In this document: positions 16,274 to 26,123 of the stretch, piece after piece
How positions within the stretch are numbered: the first letter of the stretch is position 1
Layout: each line of letters begins with the position of its first letter
NCBI RefSeq assembly: GCF_003429095.1
Contig: NZ_QVTE01000021.1
Span: 1 to 49,429, forward strand
Origin: Peribacillus saganii
GTDB taxonomy: Bacteria > Bacillota > Bacilli > Bacillales > DSM-1321
Direction of reading: 5' to 3'
DNA: 49,429 nt
Made by a program: the position numbers and the translations under genes
Notes under the pieces: generated by a model
Told to the model about the DNA's origin: nothing
Database searches by the model: none
Seen by the model: only the letters and a program-made list of their open reading frames with translations

Positions 16274-17476
16274 TTGAAGCAGCGATTTCAGTATTTGATC
16301 CTATTTATCCTTTTTTTATTTTTCGGCACCTCAGATGTTGTACAAGCTTCAGAAACGAAAGCGGCGAGTGAGGCTGTTTCACAGACTCAGACCGAAATGA
16401 TTAAATCCCAAATAGATGAGCTGGGAGTGGAAGAGCTAAAAGAGTACTGGGATAAAGTTACGACAGAGTACGGCGGATTTTTGCCAGAAAGCCAGAAAGG
16501 CAGCCTCTATGACTTTCTCAGCGGCGAAAAACAATTTTCGCTTAAGGAGTGGTTCAAGGGAATTGGAAAATTTATTTTCTATGAACTGATTGCCGGGGGG
16601 AAACTGCTCGGATCGCTAATCCTGCTTACAGTGCTGAGCATGTTTTTACAATCGCTGCAAAATGCCTTCGAACAAAGCTCGGTAAGTAAAGTGGCATATG
16701 CGATTGTGTTTATGGTGTTAATTATACTGGCACTGAACAGCTTCCACGTTGCCATTACTTATACGAAAGATACGATTGATTTAATGATTGCCTTTTTAAT
16801 GTCACTCGTTCCGCTTTTGCTGGCTTTGATTGCCACTTCCGGAGGGCTTGTCTCAGCTGCATTTTTTCATCCGGTTCTGCTGTTCTTAATGAACACATCG
16901 GGCCTGCTGATCCAATTTGTTGTACTGCCGCTATTGTTCTTATCCGTGATGCTCAGCATTGTCAGCACATTAACTGACCAATACAAGGTCACTCAGCTTG
17001 CCCAGCTTCTCAGAAACTGGGGAATCGGTCTGCTTGGAATCTTTATGACGGTTTTTCTCGGTGTCGTCTCCGTTCAGGGTTCATCCACGGCCGTGGCAGA
17101 TGGAATTACGATTAGAACTGCAAAATTCATTACCGGGAACTTTGTCCCCGTTATCGGGAGGATGTTCACTGATGCAGCTGATACGGTAATAAGTGCGTCC
17201 GTCCTATTAAAAAATACGGTTGGCGTTGCAGGGGTTGTCATCCTGCTGCTGATTACCATTTTTCCCGCAATAAAAATACTGACACTTGCATTCATCTATA
17301 AATTTGCGGGAGCACTCCTGCAGCCCCTTGGCGGAGGCCCGGTTATTAAATGTCTGGATATCATCAGCAAAAACATCATCTATGTATTCGCCGCTCTTGC
17401 GATCGTGTCACTGATGTTTTTTTTGTGCATAACAGTCATTATCGCTGCTGGCAACATTACGCTAATGGTGCGCTAG
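16274..17476 (+). CDS. spoIIIAE: Stage III sporulation protein AE
   Basis: 400 residues: a signal-like N-terminus (QYLILFILFLFFGTSDVVQA), a soluble stretch, then about seven or more membrane segments from residue 100 on. It is the large polytopic membrane part of the SpoIIIA channel, essential for forespore engulfment-stage transcription by sigma-G. The start is TTG 16274 after GAGGTGATC. Conserved PLLLALIATSGG and GIGLLGIFMTVFLGVVSVQG segments are present. Confidence 0.95.
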   Translation: MKQRFQYLILFILFLFFGTSDVVQASETKAASEAVSQTQTEMIKSQIDELGVEELKEYWDKVTTEYGGFLPESQKGSLYDFLSGEKQFSLKEWFKGIGKFIFYELIAGGKLLGSLILLTVLSMFLQSLQNAFEQSSVSKVAYAIVFMVLIILALNSFHVAITYTKDTIDLMIAFLMSLVPLLLALIATSGGLVSAAFFHPVLLFLMNTSGLLIQFVVLPLLFLSVMLSIVSTLTDQYKVTQLAQLLRNWGIGLLGIFMTVFLGVVSVQGSSTAVADGITIRTAKFITGNFVPVIGRMFTDAADTVISASVLLKNTVGVAGVVILLLITIFPAIKILTLAFIYKFAGALLQPLGGGPVIKCLDIISKNIIYVFAALAIVSLMFFLCITVIIAAGNITLMVR

Positions 17477-17489
17477 GGAGGGAACAAAT

Positions 17490-18107
17490 ATGGAGTTTTT
17501 AACAGGCTGGATCACAAATATAATTTTGTTTGTGCTATTAGCGACCGTGATTGATATGCTCTTGCCGAGCTCTGCCATGCAGAAATACGCGAAAATGGTT
17601 ATCGGGCTTTTATTAATTGCTACTATCCTGACTCCGGTACTCCGTTTATTTACAGCTGATTTTGAGAATATCATGGCCGAGACTGTCCAATCTTTTAATG
17701 GGCCTGAAGAAAAAAACATGGAAAATTTAATGGAATTGAAGAAAAAAGAAATACAAGCCTCACAGCGTGCATATATTTTAGAACAAATGGCTGCCGGGCT
17801 AAAGGCGGGCGTGGAAGAGGAGTTGATGGAAGATTACGAGATGGCGATAGAATCGATCGATGTAACAGTCAAAAATGATGAACAGCCTCAAATTCCGGAG
17901 GATCTCCAGGGCATAACCGTAAAACTTGCTCCGGCAGAGATTCAAGGGGATGAAGTGGCGGCAGTAGCAAAGGTAGTAATAGATACTAGCAGTCCTCTTC
18001 CTGAGCAAAACGTTAATCTAAAGGATGTAAAAGAGTTCCTTGCCGCCCAATGGGCTGTAGAGGAGGAAATGATAGAAATTGCCGGAGAAAGGAGGGGCAG
18101 TGAATAA
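17490..18107 (+). CDS. spoIIIAF: Stage III sporulation protein AF
   Basis: 205 residues: two membrane segments near the N-terminus (WITNIILFVLLATVIDMLLP and MVIGLLLIATILTPVLRLF), then a soluble domain (about 80-205) of the ring-building type known from SpoIIIAF structures. The conserved PSSAMQKYAKMVIGL linker is present. ATG follows AGGGAGGG. Its stop overlaps the spoIIIAG start by one base. Confidence 0.93.
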   Translation: MEFLTGWITNIILFVLLATVIDMLLPSSAMQKYAKMVIGLLLIATILTPVLRLFTADFENIMAETVQSFNGPEEKNMENLMELKKKEIQASQRAYILEQMAAGLKAGVEEELMEDYEMAIESIDVTVKNDEQPQIPEDLQGITVKLAPAEIQGDEVAAVAKVVIDTSSPLPEQNVNLKDVKEFLAAQWAVEEEMIEIAGERRGSE

Positions 18108-18772
18108 TGAAAAATGAAAAGGGGCCGCTTTCCTGGCTTGCTAGATTACGTGGCAGCCAAAATGGGGAAGCAGACAAGAAAAAAAAAGCCTCCATGTACT
18201 CATATGCTCTCATCGTACTGGTCGCCGGCCTGGGAATCATGATGGTAAGCAATGTCATAGGGGACAGGCAGGGTGAGCAGTCATCTGAAGCCATTCCGGC
18301 AATATCCGAAACCGCAGGAGAAGCCGAGGATATTCCGGCTTTTGGAAAAAAGAATACTTCTGCAGGCAACTCAATAAAGGATTATGAAAGAGGCCTTGAA
18401 AATCAGATGAAGGACGCCCTTGAGGCAATAAATGGTGTGGATGACGTAACCGTTGTGATAAATGTGGATGCTTCAGAGAAAAAAGTTTTTGAAAAAAATA
18501 GAGTTACTCAGAAACAAGTGACAGATGAAACCGATCAGGATGGCGGAAAACGGGTTGTTGAGGATTCATCAACAGATGAGCAGTTAGTAATCATCCGTTC
18601 AGGTGAAAAGGAAGTACCTCTCGTGCTTGAAACCAAAAAGCCTAAAATCAGGGGAGTTTTGGTGGTAGCTAAGGGGGCAGGGAATATACAGGTAAAAAAA
18701 TGGATTATTGAATCGGTACAGCGCTCTCTTGATGTTCCAAGCCACAGGATCGCTGTAATGCCTAAAAAATAA
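18107..18772 (+). CDS. spoIIIAG: Stage III sporulation protein AG
   Basis: 221 residues: one membrane segment (about 24-47, YALIVLVAGLGIMMVSNVIG), then a ring-building domain with the conserved GVDDVTVVINVDASEKKVFEKN strand region. In B. subtilis SpoIIIAG forms a 30-subunit ring in the space between the two membranes. The gene starts in the stop codon of spoIIIAF (TAATG), so translation is probably coupled. Confidence 0.95.
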   Translation: MKNEKGPLSWLARLRGSQNGEADKKKKASMYSYALIVLVAGLGIMMVSNVIGDRQGEQSSEAIPAISETAGEAEDIPAFGKKNTSAGNSIKDYERGLENQMKDALEAINGVDDVTVVINVDASEKKVFEKNRVTQKQVTDETDQDGGKRVVEDSSTDEQLVIIRSGEKEVPLVLETKKPKIRGVLVVAKGAGNIQVKKWIIESVQRSLDVPSHRIAVMPKK

Positions 18773-18784
18773 GGGGGAAATGAA

Positions 18785-19372
18785 ATGTTATTAAAAAAGC
18801 AAACAGTATGGTTATTGACAATGCTAAGCCTGGTAGTCGTATTATCGGTGTACTATTTAACCTCTCCGGAGCCAAATCAGACTAATATGGCAGCTACCGG
18901 CCAAAAAGAGGACAAACAGAAGGAAGCAACACAAGAAAATGTAGTTCAGACTGAGGAAAAAGGTACTGAAAAGGCTGAAGGGGCTGCTTCAAAGACGATT
19001 ACAACAACTGCTGATGACGAAGCTTTTGAAGCAATGCGCCTTGAAATTGAAGACGAGCGCAGCAGGCTTAGAGAAGAACTTACAGCTGTAATGGCGAATA
19101 CAGATCTTTCTGCCGAAGAACGCAATAAAGCTCATGAATCAATTAAGCAGCTTTCCGATATTTCTGTTAAAGAAGGAATGCTGGAGTCATTGATTGTTTC
19201 CATGGATTATAACGCCGCACTTGTCAAAATTGATGGCGAAGACGTAAATGTCACTGTAAAATCGGATAAAAAACTCAGCAACGCAGCAGTCGTTGATATC
19301 ATCAACCTTGTAAGCAAGGAATTAGACGATACGTTAAATGTTGCAGTAGACTTTAAGGTTTCCGAGAAGTAG
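18785..19372 (+). CDS. spoIIIAH: Stage III sporulation protein AH
   Basis: 195 residues: an N-terminal membrane segment (VWLLTMLSLVVVLSVYYL), a charged, low-complexity linker rich in Glu/Lys/Thr (about 30-80), then the YscJ/FliF-like domain. SpoIIIAH binds forespore SpoIIQ across the intermembrane space and forms part of the channel ring. It is the last gene of the operon; repeat copy 3 and a terminator follow. Confidence 0.95.
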   Translation: MLLKKQTVWLLTMLSLVVVLSVYYLTSPEPNQTNMAATGQKEDKQKEATQENVVQTEEKGTEKAEGAASKTITTTADDEAFEAMRLEIEDERSRLREELTAVMANTDLSAEERNKAHESIKQLSDISVKEGMLESLIVSMDYNAALVKIDGEDVNVTVKSDKKLSNAAVVDIINLVSKELDDTLNVAVDFKVSEK

Positions 19373-19442
19373 AAACTCTCTTCCTCGTTAGTAGAAAACT
19401 CGCCGATTTGCGAGCCTTGAAAAGGTGATGGCAGAGGTGTAG

Positions 19443-19610
19443 TTGAGGCCGCAGGACAAGGAGAGCTTTGGCAGCGATACATCGGACGAAACAAAGCGAT
19501 AGCTTTGTGAGGGTGCGAGTCACACAGACGTTGCCATAGGACAAAGCTTGTAACGGGTTTAAGTTACAACACTGGCGAATTTAGTCTGTGTTCTGCTTTT
19601 TGCGGATGGA
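19443..19610. repeat. Dispersed modular repeat, copy 3
   Basis: This block contains GACAAGGAGAGCTTTGGCAGCGATACATCGGACGAAACAAAG..AGCTTTGTGAGGGTGC, a variant of the module at 336 and 13959, followed by GAGTCACACAGACGTTGCCATAGGACAAAGC and GGCGAATTTAGTCTGTGTTCTGCTTTTTG, degenerate forms of the end modules. It lies between spoIIIAH and its terminator. Confidence 0.65.
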
Positions 19611-19668
19611 AAGAAAGATCAATATTTTTAATAAGATGATAACATTTATAATTTCCTATCCGCCCATG

Positions 19669-19702
19669 AAAAACCATCTGGATCTGTCCAGATGGTTTTT
19701 TG
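19669..19702 (+). terminator. Terminator of the spoIIIA operon
   Basis: AAACCATCTGGA (19671-19682) pairs with TCCAGATGGTTT, followed by a T-run. It lies about 300 bases after spoIIIAH, beyond the repeat copy. Confidence 0.75.
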
Positions 19703-19721
19703 AAAGTTAGTAAATAGAAGG

Positions 19722-20035
19722 TCAATTCGATTCTTCCTGATAAAGCTGCATTACGCGAGAGAGCGATTCAATTGTCTCTGAAATTGATTGGACAAGGGAA
19801 TTCTGGTCTGTCTGATGCTGGACAGTGGCAGCGAGATCTTTGAGTGCAGCGCTGGCTTCTTGTATCACCAAGCTGAATCGTTTACGGATCGTATGATTCC
19901 TTTGGAAGAATCCTTCTTCATATGAATATCGACAACTGCAGCCAAAAAGACGGAAACAAAAGCGGCCTTCATTACAAGCTGTTTTTTCGTCTCCAATTCT
20001 CTAATATCAGATGTTTCATTATATCCACTAAACAT
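19722..20035 (-). pseudogene. Frameshifted small membrane-protein gene
   Basis: From the ATG at 20035 one frame reads MFSGYNETSDIRELETKKQ, then a hydrophobic segment (LVMKAAFVSVFLAAVVDI), and stops in a TGA after 56 codons. A different frame continues with RKRFSLVIQEASAALKDLA.., a helical, coiled-coil-like end (SISETIESLSRVMQLYQ) up to the stop at 19722. The total is 314 bases, one short of a whole number of codons, as expected from a single-base loss in a gene of about 104 residues. I do not recognise the family. The ribosome site is weak. It could also be non-coding. Confidence 0.4.
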
Positions 20036-20282
20036 CCCGCTACGATTCTAGATCAATAATAATGGTTAATATTTCCTGTATATGTAATACGTTGAAGAAA
20101 AATATAACCCTTTAAAATGTTCTTACATAACTTATTTTGCATCTGCTTTTTAAAATGATAGTAAAACTCTTGCTATTTTTTTCAGGTTCTTTAGGGAAGG
20201 TTATTATTGCTTATAAATTGCAGTAAAATTAAAATTGGGTTATAGGCTGTAACCCTATTATTTAATAGAGAGTGTTATGATA

Positions 20283-20312
20283 TTGAATTTAGGCAAGAAG
20301 TTATCGTATGAT
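20283..20312 (+). promoter_or_regulatory. Candidate sigma-A promoter for accBC
   Basis: TTGAAT (20283-20288) and TATGAT (20307-20312), spacer 18. The leader that would follow (about 100 bases) contains a short hairpin GAGCG..CGCTC at 20337-20353. No FapR-type operator was seen. Confidence 0.35.
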
Positions 20313-20417
20313 ATTAGTAGCTCGTCTTAATATAAGGGAGCGGTATTTCGCTCTTACTAAACATATGATTAAGTCTGAAAGCTCATTTTATATTAAACAT
20401 GAACAAGGGGTGCCAGA

Positions 20418-20930
20418 ATGTTAAAGGTGCAGGAAATCAGAGAGCTTATCAAGCTAGTTGACCAATCAAGCATTAGTGAATTTACCTATGAAGCTGAGGG
20501 AACGAAGATTGAGATGAAAAAACCCGGCAGTGTTCAGCCTGTCAGTCCGGCATATCAAGCAGTTCCGGTTCAAGCAGTTCAAACTGAAGCAGTTCCAGCT
20601 CCAGTTCAGCCGCAAGCAGCTGCCATTGAGGCGCCTGTTGCTGCTGCAAACGCTGCAGAAGCTGCAAAAACAGAAAAAGCCGAAGAAAACTTACATAAAA
20701 TTGTTTCTCCTATGGTAGGAACCTTCTATCAATCTTCAACACCTGGCGGAGATGCGTATGTACAGGTTGGCTCAAAGGTAAACAAAGAATCGGTTGTATG
20801 CATTGTGGAAGCAATGAAGCTGTTCAACGAAATTGAAGCCGAGGTAAATGGAGAAATCGCAGAAATTCTTGTCAAGGACGGCCAACTAGTGGAATATGGC
20901 CAGCCGTTATTTTTGGTTAGGCCTGTATAA
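20418..20930 (+). CDS. accB: Acetyl-CoA carboxylase biotin carboxyl carrier protein
   Basis: 170 residues. AccB carries biotin between biotin carboxylase and carboxyltransferase in the first step of fatty acid synthesis. The layout is an N-terminal helical part (1-40), an Ala/Pro/Gln/Val-rich flexible linker (about 40-90) and a C-terminal biotinyl domain with [10 protein letters not shown]; the biotinylated lysine is K134. The start ATG follows AAGGGGTG. accC follows after 14 bases, and the pair is conserved across Bacillus. Confidence 0.95.
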   Translation: MLKVQEIRELIKLVDQSSISEFTYEAEGTKIEMKKPGSVQPVSPAYQAVPVQAVQTEAVPAPVQPQAAAIEAPVAAANAAEAAKTEKAEENLHKIVSPMVGTFYQSSTPGGDAYVQVGSKVNKESVVCIVEAMKLFNEIEAEVNGEIAEILVKDGQLVEYGQPLFLVRPV

Positions 20931-20944
20931 GGAGCTGTAGACAT

Positions 20945-22297
20945 ATGATTAAAAAGCTACTGATTGCCAACAGAGGGGAAATTGCAGTACGGGTCATCCG
21001 TGCCTGCAAGGAAATGGGCATTGAAACCGTCGCCGTCTTTTCCGAAGCGGACAGGGAAGCTCTCCATGTCCAGCTTGCGGATGAAGCGATTTGTATTGGC
21101 CCGACAGCCTCAAAAGACAGTTATTTAAATTTCACCAACATTATTAGTGCCGCCAAGCTGACGGGGACTGATGCCATTCATCCAGGTTATGGTTTTTTGG
21201 CTGAAAATGCCGACTTCGCGGAGCTTTGCAGGGATTGCAGCATCACTTTTGTTGGTCCGTCCCCGGAAGCCATTTCTAAAATGGGAACAAAAGATGTTGC
21301 AAGGGAAACAATGCGCAAAGCCGGAGTTCCGATTGTCCCAGGTTCACAGGGTGTTGTAAAGGATCAGGATGATGCCCTGGCTATCGCCGATGAAATCGGA
21401 TATCCTGTAATCTTAAAAGCTACGGCTGGCGGCGGAGGAAAAGGAATCAGAATTGCGAAAACACAGGAAGAATTGATAAAAGGGCTGCAGATTACCCAGC
21501 AGGAAGCTATGACTGCTTTCGGTAACCCAGGGGTGTATATTGAGAAATATATTGAAGATTTCCGCCATGTGGAGATCCAGGTCATGGCTGATAATCACGG
21601 CAATGCTATCCATCTCGGGGAAAGAGACTGCTCGATCCAGCGCCGCCTTCAAAAGTTGCTCGAAGAAACGCCGTCACCCGCCATTGATAGCGAAACAAGG
21701 AATGAGATGGGGGAAGCAGCGGTAAAGGCTGCTCTTGCAGTAAATTACTCAGGTGCAGGAACAGTTGAATTTATTTATGATTACAATAACCGCAAGTTTT
21801 TTTTCATGGAAATGAACACACGGATTCAGGTAGAGCACCCAGTTACCGAAATGGTAACAGGTGTTGATCTGATCAAAGAACAAATCCGTGTTGCCAACGG
21901 TGAGAAGCTTTCACTGTCTCAGGAGGATGTAACATTTAGCGGCTGGGCCATTGAGTGCAGGATAAATGCTGAAAATCCTGAAAAGAATTTCATGCCGTCA
22001 CCTGGGAAAATTCAAATGTATCTGCCGCCTGGAGGCTACGGTGTCCGTATTGATTCGGCAGCATATCCGGGATATTCTATTCCTCCTTATTATGATTCCA
22101 TGATTGCCAAAGTGATAACCTATGGGGCAACCCGCGAGGAAGCAATTGAAAAAATGAAGCGGGCGCTGGGAGAATTCATTATTGAAGGAATTCACACGAC
22201 AATACCGTTCCATCAGAAGCTGCTGGCTCATGAAAAGTTTGTCGAGGGAGAATTTAATACAAAATTCCTTGAAATCTATGATGTAATGAATTCATAA
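20945..22297 (+). CDS. accC: Acetyl-CoA carboxylase biotin carboxylase subunit
   Basis: A 450-residue ATP-grasp enzyme that carboxylates biotin on AccB using ATP and bicarbonate. Visible are the N-terminal [14 protein letters not shown], the ATP loop ([11 protein letters not shown], about 158-168), and the catalytic [13 protein letters not shown] segment near residue 290. The full family length is present. GGAGC lies upstream of the ATG; co-transcribed with accB and, likely, yqhY. Confidence 0.96.
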   Translation: MIKKLLIANRGEIAVRVIRACKEMGIETVAVFSEADREALHVQLADEAICIGPTASKDSYLNFTNIISAAKLTGTDAIHPGYGFLAENADFAELCRDCSITFVGPSPEAISKMGTKDVARETMRKAGVPIVPGSQGVVKDQDDALAIADEIGYPVILKATAGGGGKGIRIAKTQEELIKGLQITQQEAMTAFGNPGVYIEKYIEDFRHVEIQVMADNHGNAIHLGERDCSIQRRLQKLLEETPSPAIDSETRNEMGEAAVKAALAVNYSGAGTVEFIYDYNNRKFFFMEMNTRIQVEHPVTEMVTGVDLIKEQIRVANGEKLSLSQEDVTFSGWAIECRINAENPEKNFMPSPGKIQMYLPPGGYGVRIDSAAYPGYSIPPYYDSMIAKVITYGATREEAIEKMKRALGEFIIEGIHTTIPFHQKLLAHEKFVEGEFNTKFLEIYDVMNS

Positions 22298-22322
22298 TGA
22301 AGGGGAAACAGGAGGTGCTCAT

Positions 22323-22730
22323 ATGAGTGAAAATCAAATGTTAGAAATGAATGAGAATAATAACGGTATGGGGAAAGTGGAAATTGCTCCGGAAGTTATT
22401 GAAGTTATTGCTGGTATTGCTGCGGGGGAAATTGAAGGGGTAGCTCAAATGCGAGGCAGTTTTGCCTCAGGAGTGGTAGAACGCCTTGGTAAGAAAAATC
22501 ACGGAAAAGGCGTAAAGGTAGAATTGACAGAAACCAGCATTAAGGTTGATGTTTATTGTGTTATAAAATTTGGTGTATCTATTCCAAAAGTAGCACAGGA
22601 AGTCCAGGATAATATTCGCCAGACTTTACTCAATATGACAGCTTTAGAAGCAGATGAAGTAAATATTCATGTTGTAGGTGTTCAATTCGAAAACGGCAAA
22701 CAAGAAGTAGAGATTGAGCAGGAGGTATAA
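22323..22730 (+). CDS. yqhY: YqhY, Asp23/Gls24 (DUF322) family protein
   Basis: 135 residues, with the compact alkaline-shock-protein fold: GKVEIAPEVIEVIAGIAAGEIEGV at the start and an VDVYCVIKFGVSIPKVAQEVQ middle strand. In B. subtilis yqhY is linked to accBC, and its loss selects mutations in the carboxylase genes, so it is thought to tune fatty acid synthesis; the mechanism is not settled. CAGGAGGTG precedes the ATG. A terminator follows, ending the accB-accC-yqhY unit. Confidence 0.9.
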   Translation: MSENQMLEMNENNNGMGKVEIAPEVIEVIAGIAAGEIEGVAQMRGSFASGVVERLGKKNHGKGVKVELTETSIKVDVYCVIKFGVSIPKVAQEVQDNIRQTLLNMTALEADEVNIHVVGVQFENGKQEVEIEQEV

Positions 22731-22772
22731 GTCCTGCTGCGGTAGCGGTTATCAAATACCTATAATGCAAAG

Positions 22773-22812
22773 CCTCTGTTTTCGCGATTGGCGGACAGAG
22801 GTTTTTCTTTTT
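22773..22812 (+). terminator. Terminator after yqhY
   Basis: CCTCTGT (22773-22779) pairs with ACAGAGG (22795-22801), with inner TTCGC/GCGGA pairing, then TTTTTC. Confidence 0.75.
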
Positions 22813-22941
22813 GCCGAAAAGGAAAGAATGGTAAGGAGGGATTATTTTCGAAACATCAAAGAAGCAAAATATTTATAAGTAAAACTGTTTTTAATTGAAT
22901 TTTACAAAAATAAACATAAAAACTTAATAATTATGAAAGAC

Positions 22942-22971
22942 TTACCTAAAATGTTCGTTTTATGCTATTAT
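22942..22971 (+). promoter_or_regulatory. Candidate promoter for nusB
   Basis: An extended -10, TGCTATTAT (-10 at 22966-22971), with a poor -35 (TTACCT at 22942). It lies about 35 bases before the nusB start. Confidence 0.35.
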
Positions 22972-23006
22972 CTTCATATCAAAAGGAAACGTAAAGGAGC
23001 CACGCT

Positions 23007-23399
23007 ATGAAAAGAAGAACAGCGCGCGAAAAAGCATTACAGGCATTATTTCAAATGGAAATAGGAAAAGCCGACATTGGAGATGCCATGGATAGCGTTT
23101 TGGATGGACAAGCCAAAGACGAGTATTTTGAGTTTTTGGTGAAGGGCTCTGTAGAAAATAAGGAACAAATTGATACTATCCTTCGCGATAATCTTGAGAA
23201 TTGGAAGCTTGAACGTCTGGGCAATATTGACAGAAACCTGCTTCGCTTGTCTGTTTTTGAAATGATGAACAACGAAGAGGTTCCTGTAAAAGTGGTTATG
23301 GACGAAGCCATTGAAATTGCCAAAGTTTTTGGTGATGATCAATCAAGCAAATTCGTCAATGCGGTACTGTCCAAGGTTAAGGAAGAACTAAAAAAATAA
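23007..23399 (+). CDS. nusB: Transcription antitermination factor NusB
   Basis: A 130-residue all-helical RNA-binding protein that joins NusE/S10 on boxA RNA to prevent premature termination of rRNA transcripts. It starts with the family signature MKRRTAREKALQALFQME, and has NIDRNLLRLSVFEM and PVKVVMDEAIEIAKVFG. AAAGGAG precedes the ATG. It heads a run of genes in the order nusB-folD as in B. subtilis. Confidence 0.95.
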   Translation: MKRRTAREKALQALFQMEIGKADIGDAMDSVLDGQAKDEYFEFLVKGSVENKEQIDTILRDNLENWKLERLGNIDRNLLRLSVFEMMNNEEVPVKVVMDEAIEIAKVFGDDQSSKFVNAVLSKVKEELKK

Positions 23400-23426
23400 T
23401 AGACAATTACAGGGAGGAAGTTGAGG

Positions 23427-24278
23427 ATGGCAGCTAAAATAATTGATGGTTCTGAAATTGCTCGTAAGGTTAGAACTGAAATCGCGGCTGAAGTGGCCGA
23501 GCTTAAGGGGAAAGGTGTTACACCTGGGCTTGCAGTAATACTGGTTGGTGATAATCAGGCCTCCCAAACATATGTGAAGATGAAGGAAAAAGCTTGTGAG
23601 GAGCTCGGAATGCACTCCGTGATGGCAAAGTATCCCTCTTCACTTTCTCAGCAAGAACTGCTTAACAAGATTACCGAACTAAACGAGGATAACACCATTC
23701 ATGGAATTTTGGTTCAGCTTCCATTACCAAATCATATTGATGAAAAAGCAATAATTGAAGCAATATCTCCTGAAAAAGATGTCGACGGGTTCCATCCAAT
23801 CAACATTGGCCGGTTAATGACCGGACAGGATACACTCTATCCATGTACACCATATGGGGTTATGGTGATGCTGCAGTATATCGGCTGTGAGATAGAGGGA
23901 AAGCATGTCGTGGTGGTAGGCAGGAGCAATATTGTGGGTAAGCCGGTCGGACAGTTATTTTTAAATGAAAATGCAACGGTTACATATTGTCATTCTAAGA
24001 CTAAGGATTTAAAAAGCTTTACAACTCAAGCTGACATTCTGGTTGTTGCTGTTGGCCGCAATGATACAATCACAGCAGAACATGTGAAGCAAGGTGCCGT
24101 AGTCATCGATGTAGGCATGAACCGGAATGAAGAAGGTAAACTGTGCGGCGATGTTTCGTTTGATGAAGTTAAGCAGGTTGCTTCCTATATCACACCTGTT
24201 CCAAAAGGTGTCGGTCCGATGACAATCACCATGCTGATGCATAACACGCTAAAAGCAGCAAAAAAGTCGGCGAAATAA
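23427..24278 (+). CDS. folD: Bifunctional methylenetetrahydrofolate dehydrogenase/cyclohydrolase
   Basis: A 283-residue FolD, which interconverts 5,10-methylene-, methenyl- and 10-formyl-tetrahydrofolate with NADP, supplying one-carbon units. Motifs: YVKMKEKACEELG with the catalytic Tyr/Lys pair, QLPLPNHID, SPEKDVDGFHPINIGRL, VVGRSNIVGKP (nucleotide binding) and PVPKGVGPMT. I chose ATG 23427, 9 bases after GGAGG; TTG at 23421 is too close to it. A terminator follows at 24315. Confidence 0.96.
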   Translation: MAAKIIDGSEIARKVRTEIAAEVAELKGKGVTPGLAVILVGDNQASQTYVKMKEKACEELGMHSVMAKYPSSLSQQELLNKITELNEDNTIHGILVQLPLPNHIDEKAIIEAISPEKDVDGFHPINIGRLMTGQDTLYPCTPYGVMVMLQYIGCEIEGKHVVVVGRSNIVGKPVGQLFLNENATVTYCHSKTKDLKSFTTQADILVVAVGRNDTITAEHVKQGAVVIDVGMNRNEEGKLCGDVSFDEVKQVASYITPVPKGVGPMTITMLMHNTLKAAKKSAK

Positions 24279-24314
24279 ACAGAAAGTATTAAAATGTTAC
24301 CAAATCATTTAAAC

Positions 24315-24357
24315 AAAGCTGTATCCTTGTTTATAATAGCAGGGTACAGCTTTTTTA
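24315..24357 (+). terminator. Terminator after folD
   Basis: AAAGCTGTATCCT pairs with AGGGTACAGCTTT (one G-U pair), followed by six T. Confidence 0.8.
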
Positions 24358-24391
24358 TTAAGATAAGGGATAGCTTATAAGCAAGTTTAGA

Positions 24392-24502
24392 TGTCTAGCT
24401 CCAGCGCCCAGCCCCGACGCACAGGACGTGCTGGTGCCGACGGTGCCACAGGATGTGGCCGAACTTAGTCGACGTTCCTTTTTCAGGGCGCTTGCGCTTT
24501 TC
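24392..24502. repeat. Dispersed modular repeat, copy 4
   Basis: A compact copy of about 111 bases: TGTCTAGCTCCAGCGCCCAGCCCCGACGCA start, GACGTGCTGGTGCCGACGGTGCCACAGGATGTGG middle, and TCAGGGCGCTTGCGCTTTTC end. It is without the GTCATAAGCC core. It lies between the folD terminator and xseA, only about 38 bases before the xseA start. Confidence 0.75.
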
Positions 24503-24539
24503 TATTAGCTTCCATTCTGAAACAACAAAGGAGCTTTTT

Positions 24540-25895
24540 ATGAACGATCAAAAATATCTGACAGTCTCCGCTTTAACCAGATATATAAAACGAAAATTCG
24601 ATGTGGATCCGCATCTTAGGGATATATATTTAAAAGGGGAGATATCCAACTTTAAGCAGCACTCAAGCGGACACATGTATTTTACGCTGAAAGACGAGCG
24701 GGCAAGAATACTTGCAGTAATGTTCGCTGCAAATACTGCTAGCCTTAAATTCAAGCCGCAGAATGGCATGAATGTGCTGCTCAGAGGGGACATAACAGTC
24801 TATGAACAGAGCGGACAGTATCAAATGTATGTTAAGCAAATGACAACGGATGGTATTGGAGATTTATATATAGCATATGAGCAGCTAAAGAATAGGCTTG
24901 AACAGGAAGGCCTTTTTTCGCCGCTGCATAAAGAAAAGCTTCCAAAGTACCCGTCTGCTGTTGGAGTAATTACATCCCCGACGGGAGCGGCATTGCGCGA
25001 CATTCTTACAACCCTAAAACGAAGATATCCGGTAGCAAAGGTGATTATTTACCCTGCCTTAGTCCAGGGGACAGCTGCTGCAGCATCTGTTGCAAAAGCG
25101 ATTACGGCAGCTAATCGCCGGCAAGAAACAGATGTTTTAATTGTAGGAAGGGGGGGAGGCTCAATTGAAGAGCTATGGGCTTTTAACGAAGAAGTGGTTG
25201 CGAGAGCCATTTTTGAATCTAAAATCCCGATTATCTCCGCGGTCGGCCATGAAACTGATTATACAATAGCCGATTTTGCTGCGGATTTAAGGGCCCCCAC
25301 TCCGACTGGAGCCGCGGAAATGGCCGTTCCTCACTTAAATGAACTGATGGAACGTCTGCAAAACAGGAAGAACAGGCTGACAAGATCGGTAAGGGAAAAA
25401 GCAAATGCCGATGCGGCCAGACTTGCCCGATTGGATCGGTCATATGCTTTCCGTTATCCGCGCCAGATGTATGAGCAAAAGCTTGAGCAGCTTGATCGGG
25501 CGATGGAAAGGCTCAAGCGGGAAAGTAAACGCTTTTTTATTAATAAAACCGATATGCTTCAACGGCATGTTACGGCTTTGAAAAAACAGCATCCCCAACA
25601 GAGAATTGCTGATGCGGAATCTGTACTAAATAGACAGGAAAGAAGCATCCGAAGGCAAATGGAGCGAATTTTTGCAGAGAAAGCAAAAAGCCTGACACAT
25701 GCGATCTCTACATTGGATGCCCTTAGCCCCTTGAAAATCATGGAACGGGGATATAGTTTAACTTTTACAGATAATGACACATTGGTTAAAAGTACTGAGC
25801 AGGTGAACAAAGGAGATATCATTACAGTTACATTAAGAGATGGAAAAATTAAAGCAGAAGTGAAAGACAAGAGGGAGAGTGCAGTTAATGAGTGA
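24540..25895 (+). CDS. xseA: Exodeoxyribonuclease VII large subunit
   Basis: 451 residues. With XseB it forms exonuclease VII, which degrades single-stranded DNA from both ends. The N-terminal OB-fold ([21 protein letters not shown], residues 5-100) is followed by the catalytic domain with [30 protein letters not shown] and [28 protein letters not shown], then a long coiled-coil (about 290-400). I chose ATG 24540 after AAAGGAGC; the frame is open upstream but that part lies in repeat copy 4. Confidence 0.95.
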   Translation: MNDQKYLTVSALTRYIKRKFDVDPHLRDIYLKGEISNFKQHSSGHMYFTLKDERARILAVMFAANTASLKFKPQNGMNVLLRGDITVYEQSGQYQMYVKQMTTDGIGDLYIAYEQLKNRLEQEGLFSPLHKEKLPKYPSAVGVITSPTGAALRDILTTLKRRYPVAKVIIYPALVQGTAAAASVAKAITAANRRQETDVLIVGRGGGSIEELWAFNEEVVARAIFESKIPIISAVGHETDYTIADFAADLRAPTPTGAAEMAVPHLNELMERLQNRKNRLTRSVREKANADAARLARLDRSYAFRYPRQMYEQKLEQLDRAMERLKRESKRFFINKTDMLQRHVTALKKQHPQQRIADAESVLNRQERSIRRQMERIFAEKAKSLTHAISTLDALSPLKIMERGYSLTFTDNDTLVKSTEQVNKGDIITVTLRDGKIKAEVKDKRESAVNE

Positions 25896-26121
25896 AGAAA
25901 ATGAACTAACTTTTGAACAGGCGATGTACAAGCTTGAACAAATAGTAGAAAAATTGGAGGACGGAGACGTGCCTCTGGAGGAAGCCATTGCATTTTACAA
26001 GCAAGGGATGGATTTATCAAGACTCTGCCACCAAAAGTTAAAAACGGTTGAAGAACAGCTTACAGAAATATTGCGGGAGGATGGAGAACTGGAGAGCTTC
26101 ATCGTGCAAGAGGAGGAATAG
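25888..26121 (+). CDS. xseB: Exodeoxyribonuclease VII small subunit
   Basis: 77 residues, two-helix protein: [37 protein letters not shown] is the family signature. Several XseB copies wrap the coiled coil of XseA. I chose ATG 25888 with GAGGGAGAG upstream; it overlaps the xseA stop by 8 bases, so production is likely coupled. ispA follows after two bases. Confidence 0.95.
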   Translation: MSEENELTFEQAMYKLEQIVEKLEDGDVPLEEAIAFYKQGMDLSRLCHQKLKTVEEQLTEILREDGELESFIVQEEE

Positions 26122-26123
26122 CG

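Noticed and set aside
20050..20417. FapR operator before accB
   Set aside because: No match to the FapR palindrome was found.
24453..24539. Longer N-terminus for XseA
   Set aside because: The added 29 codons lie mostly in repeat copy 4; ATG 24540 has a proper ribosome site and matches the family start.
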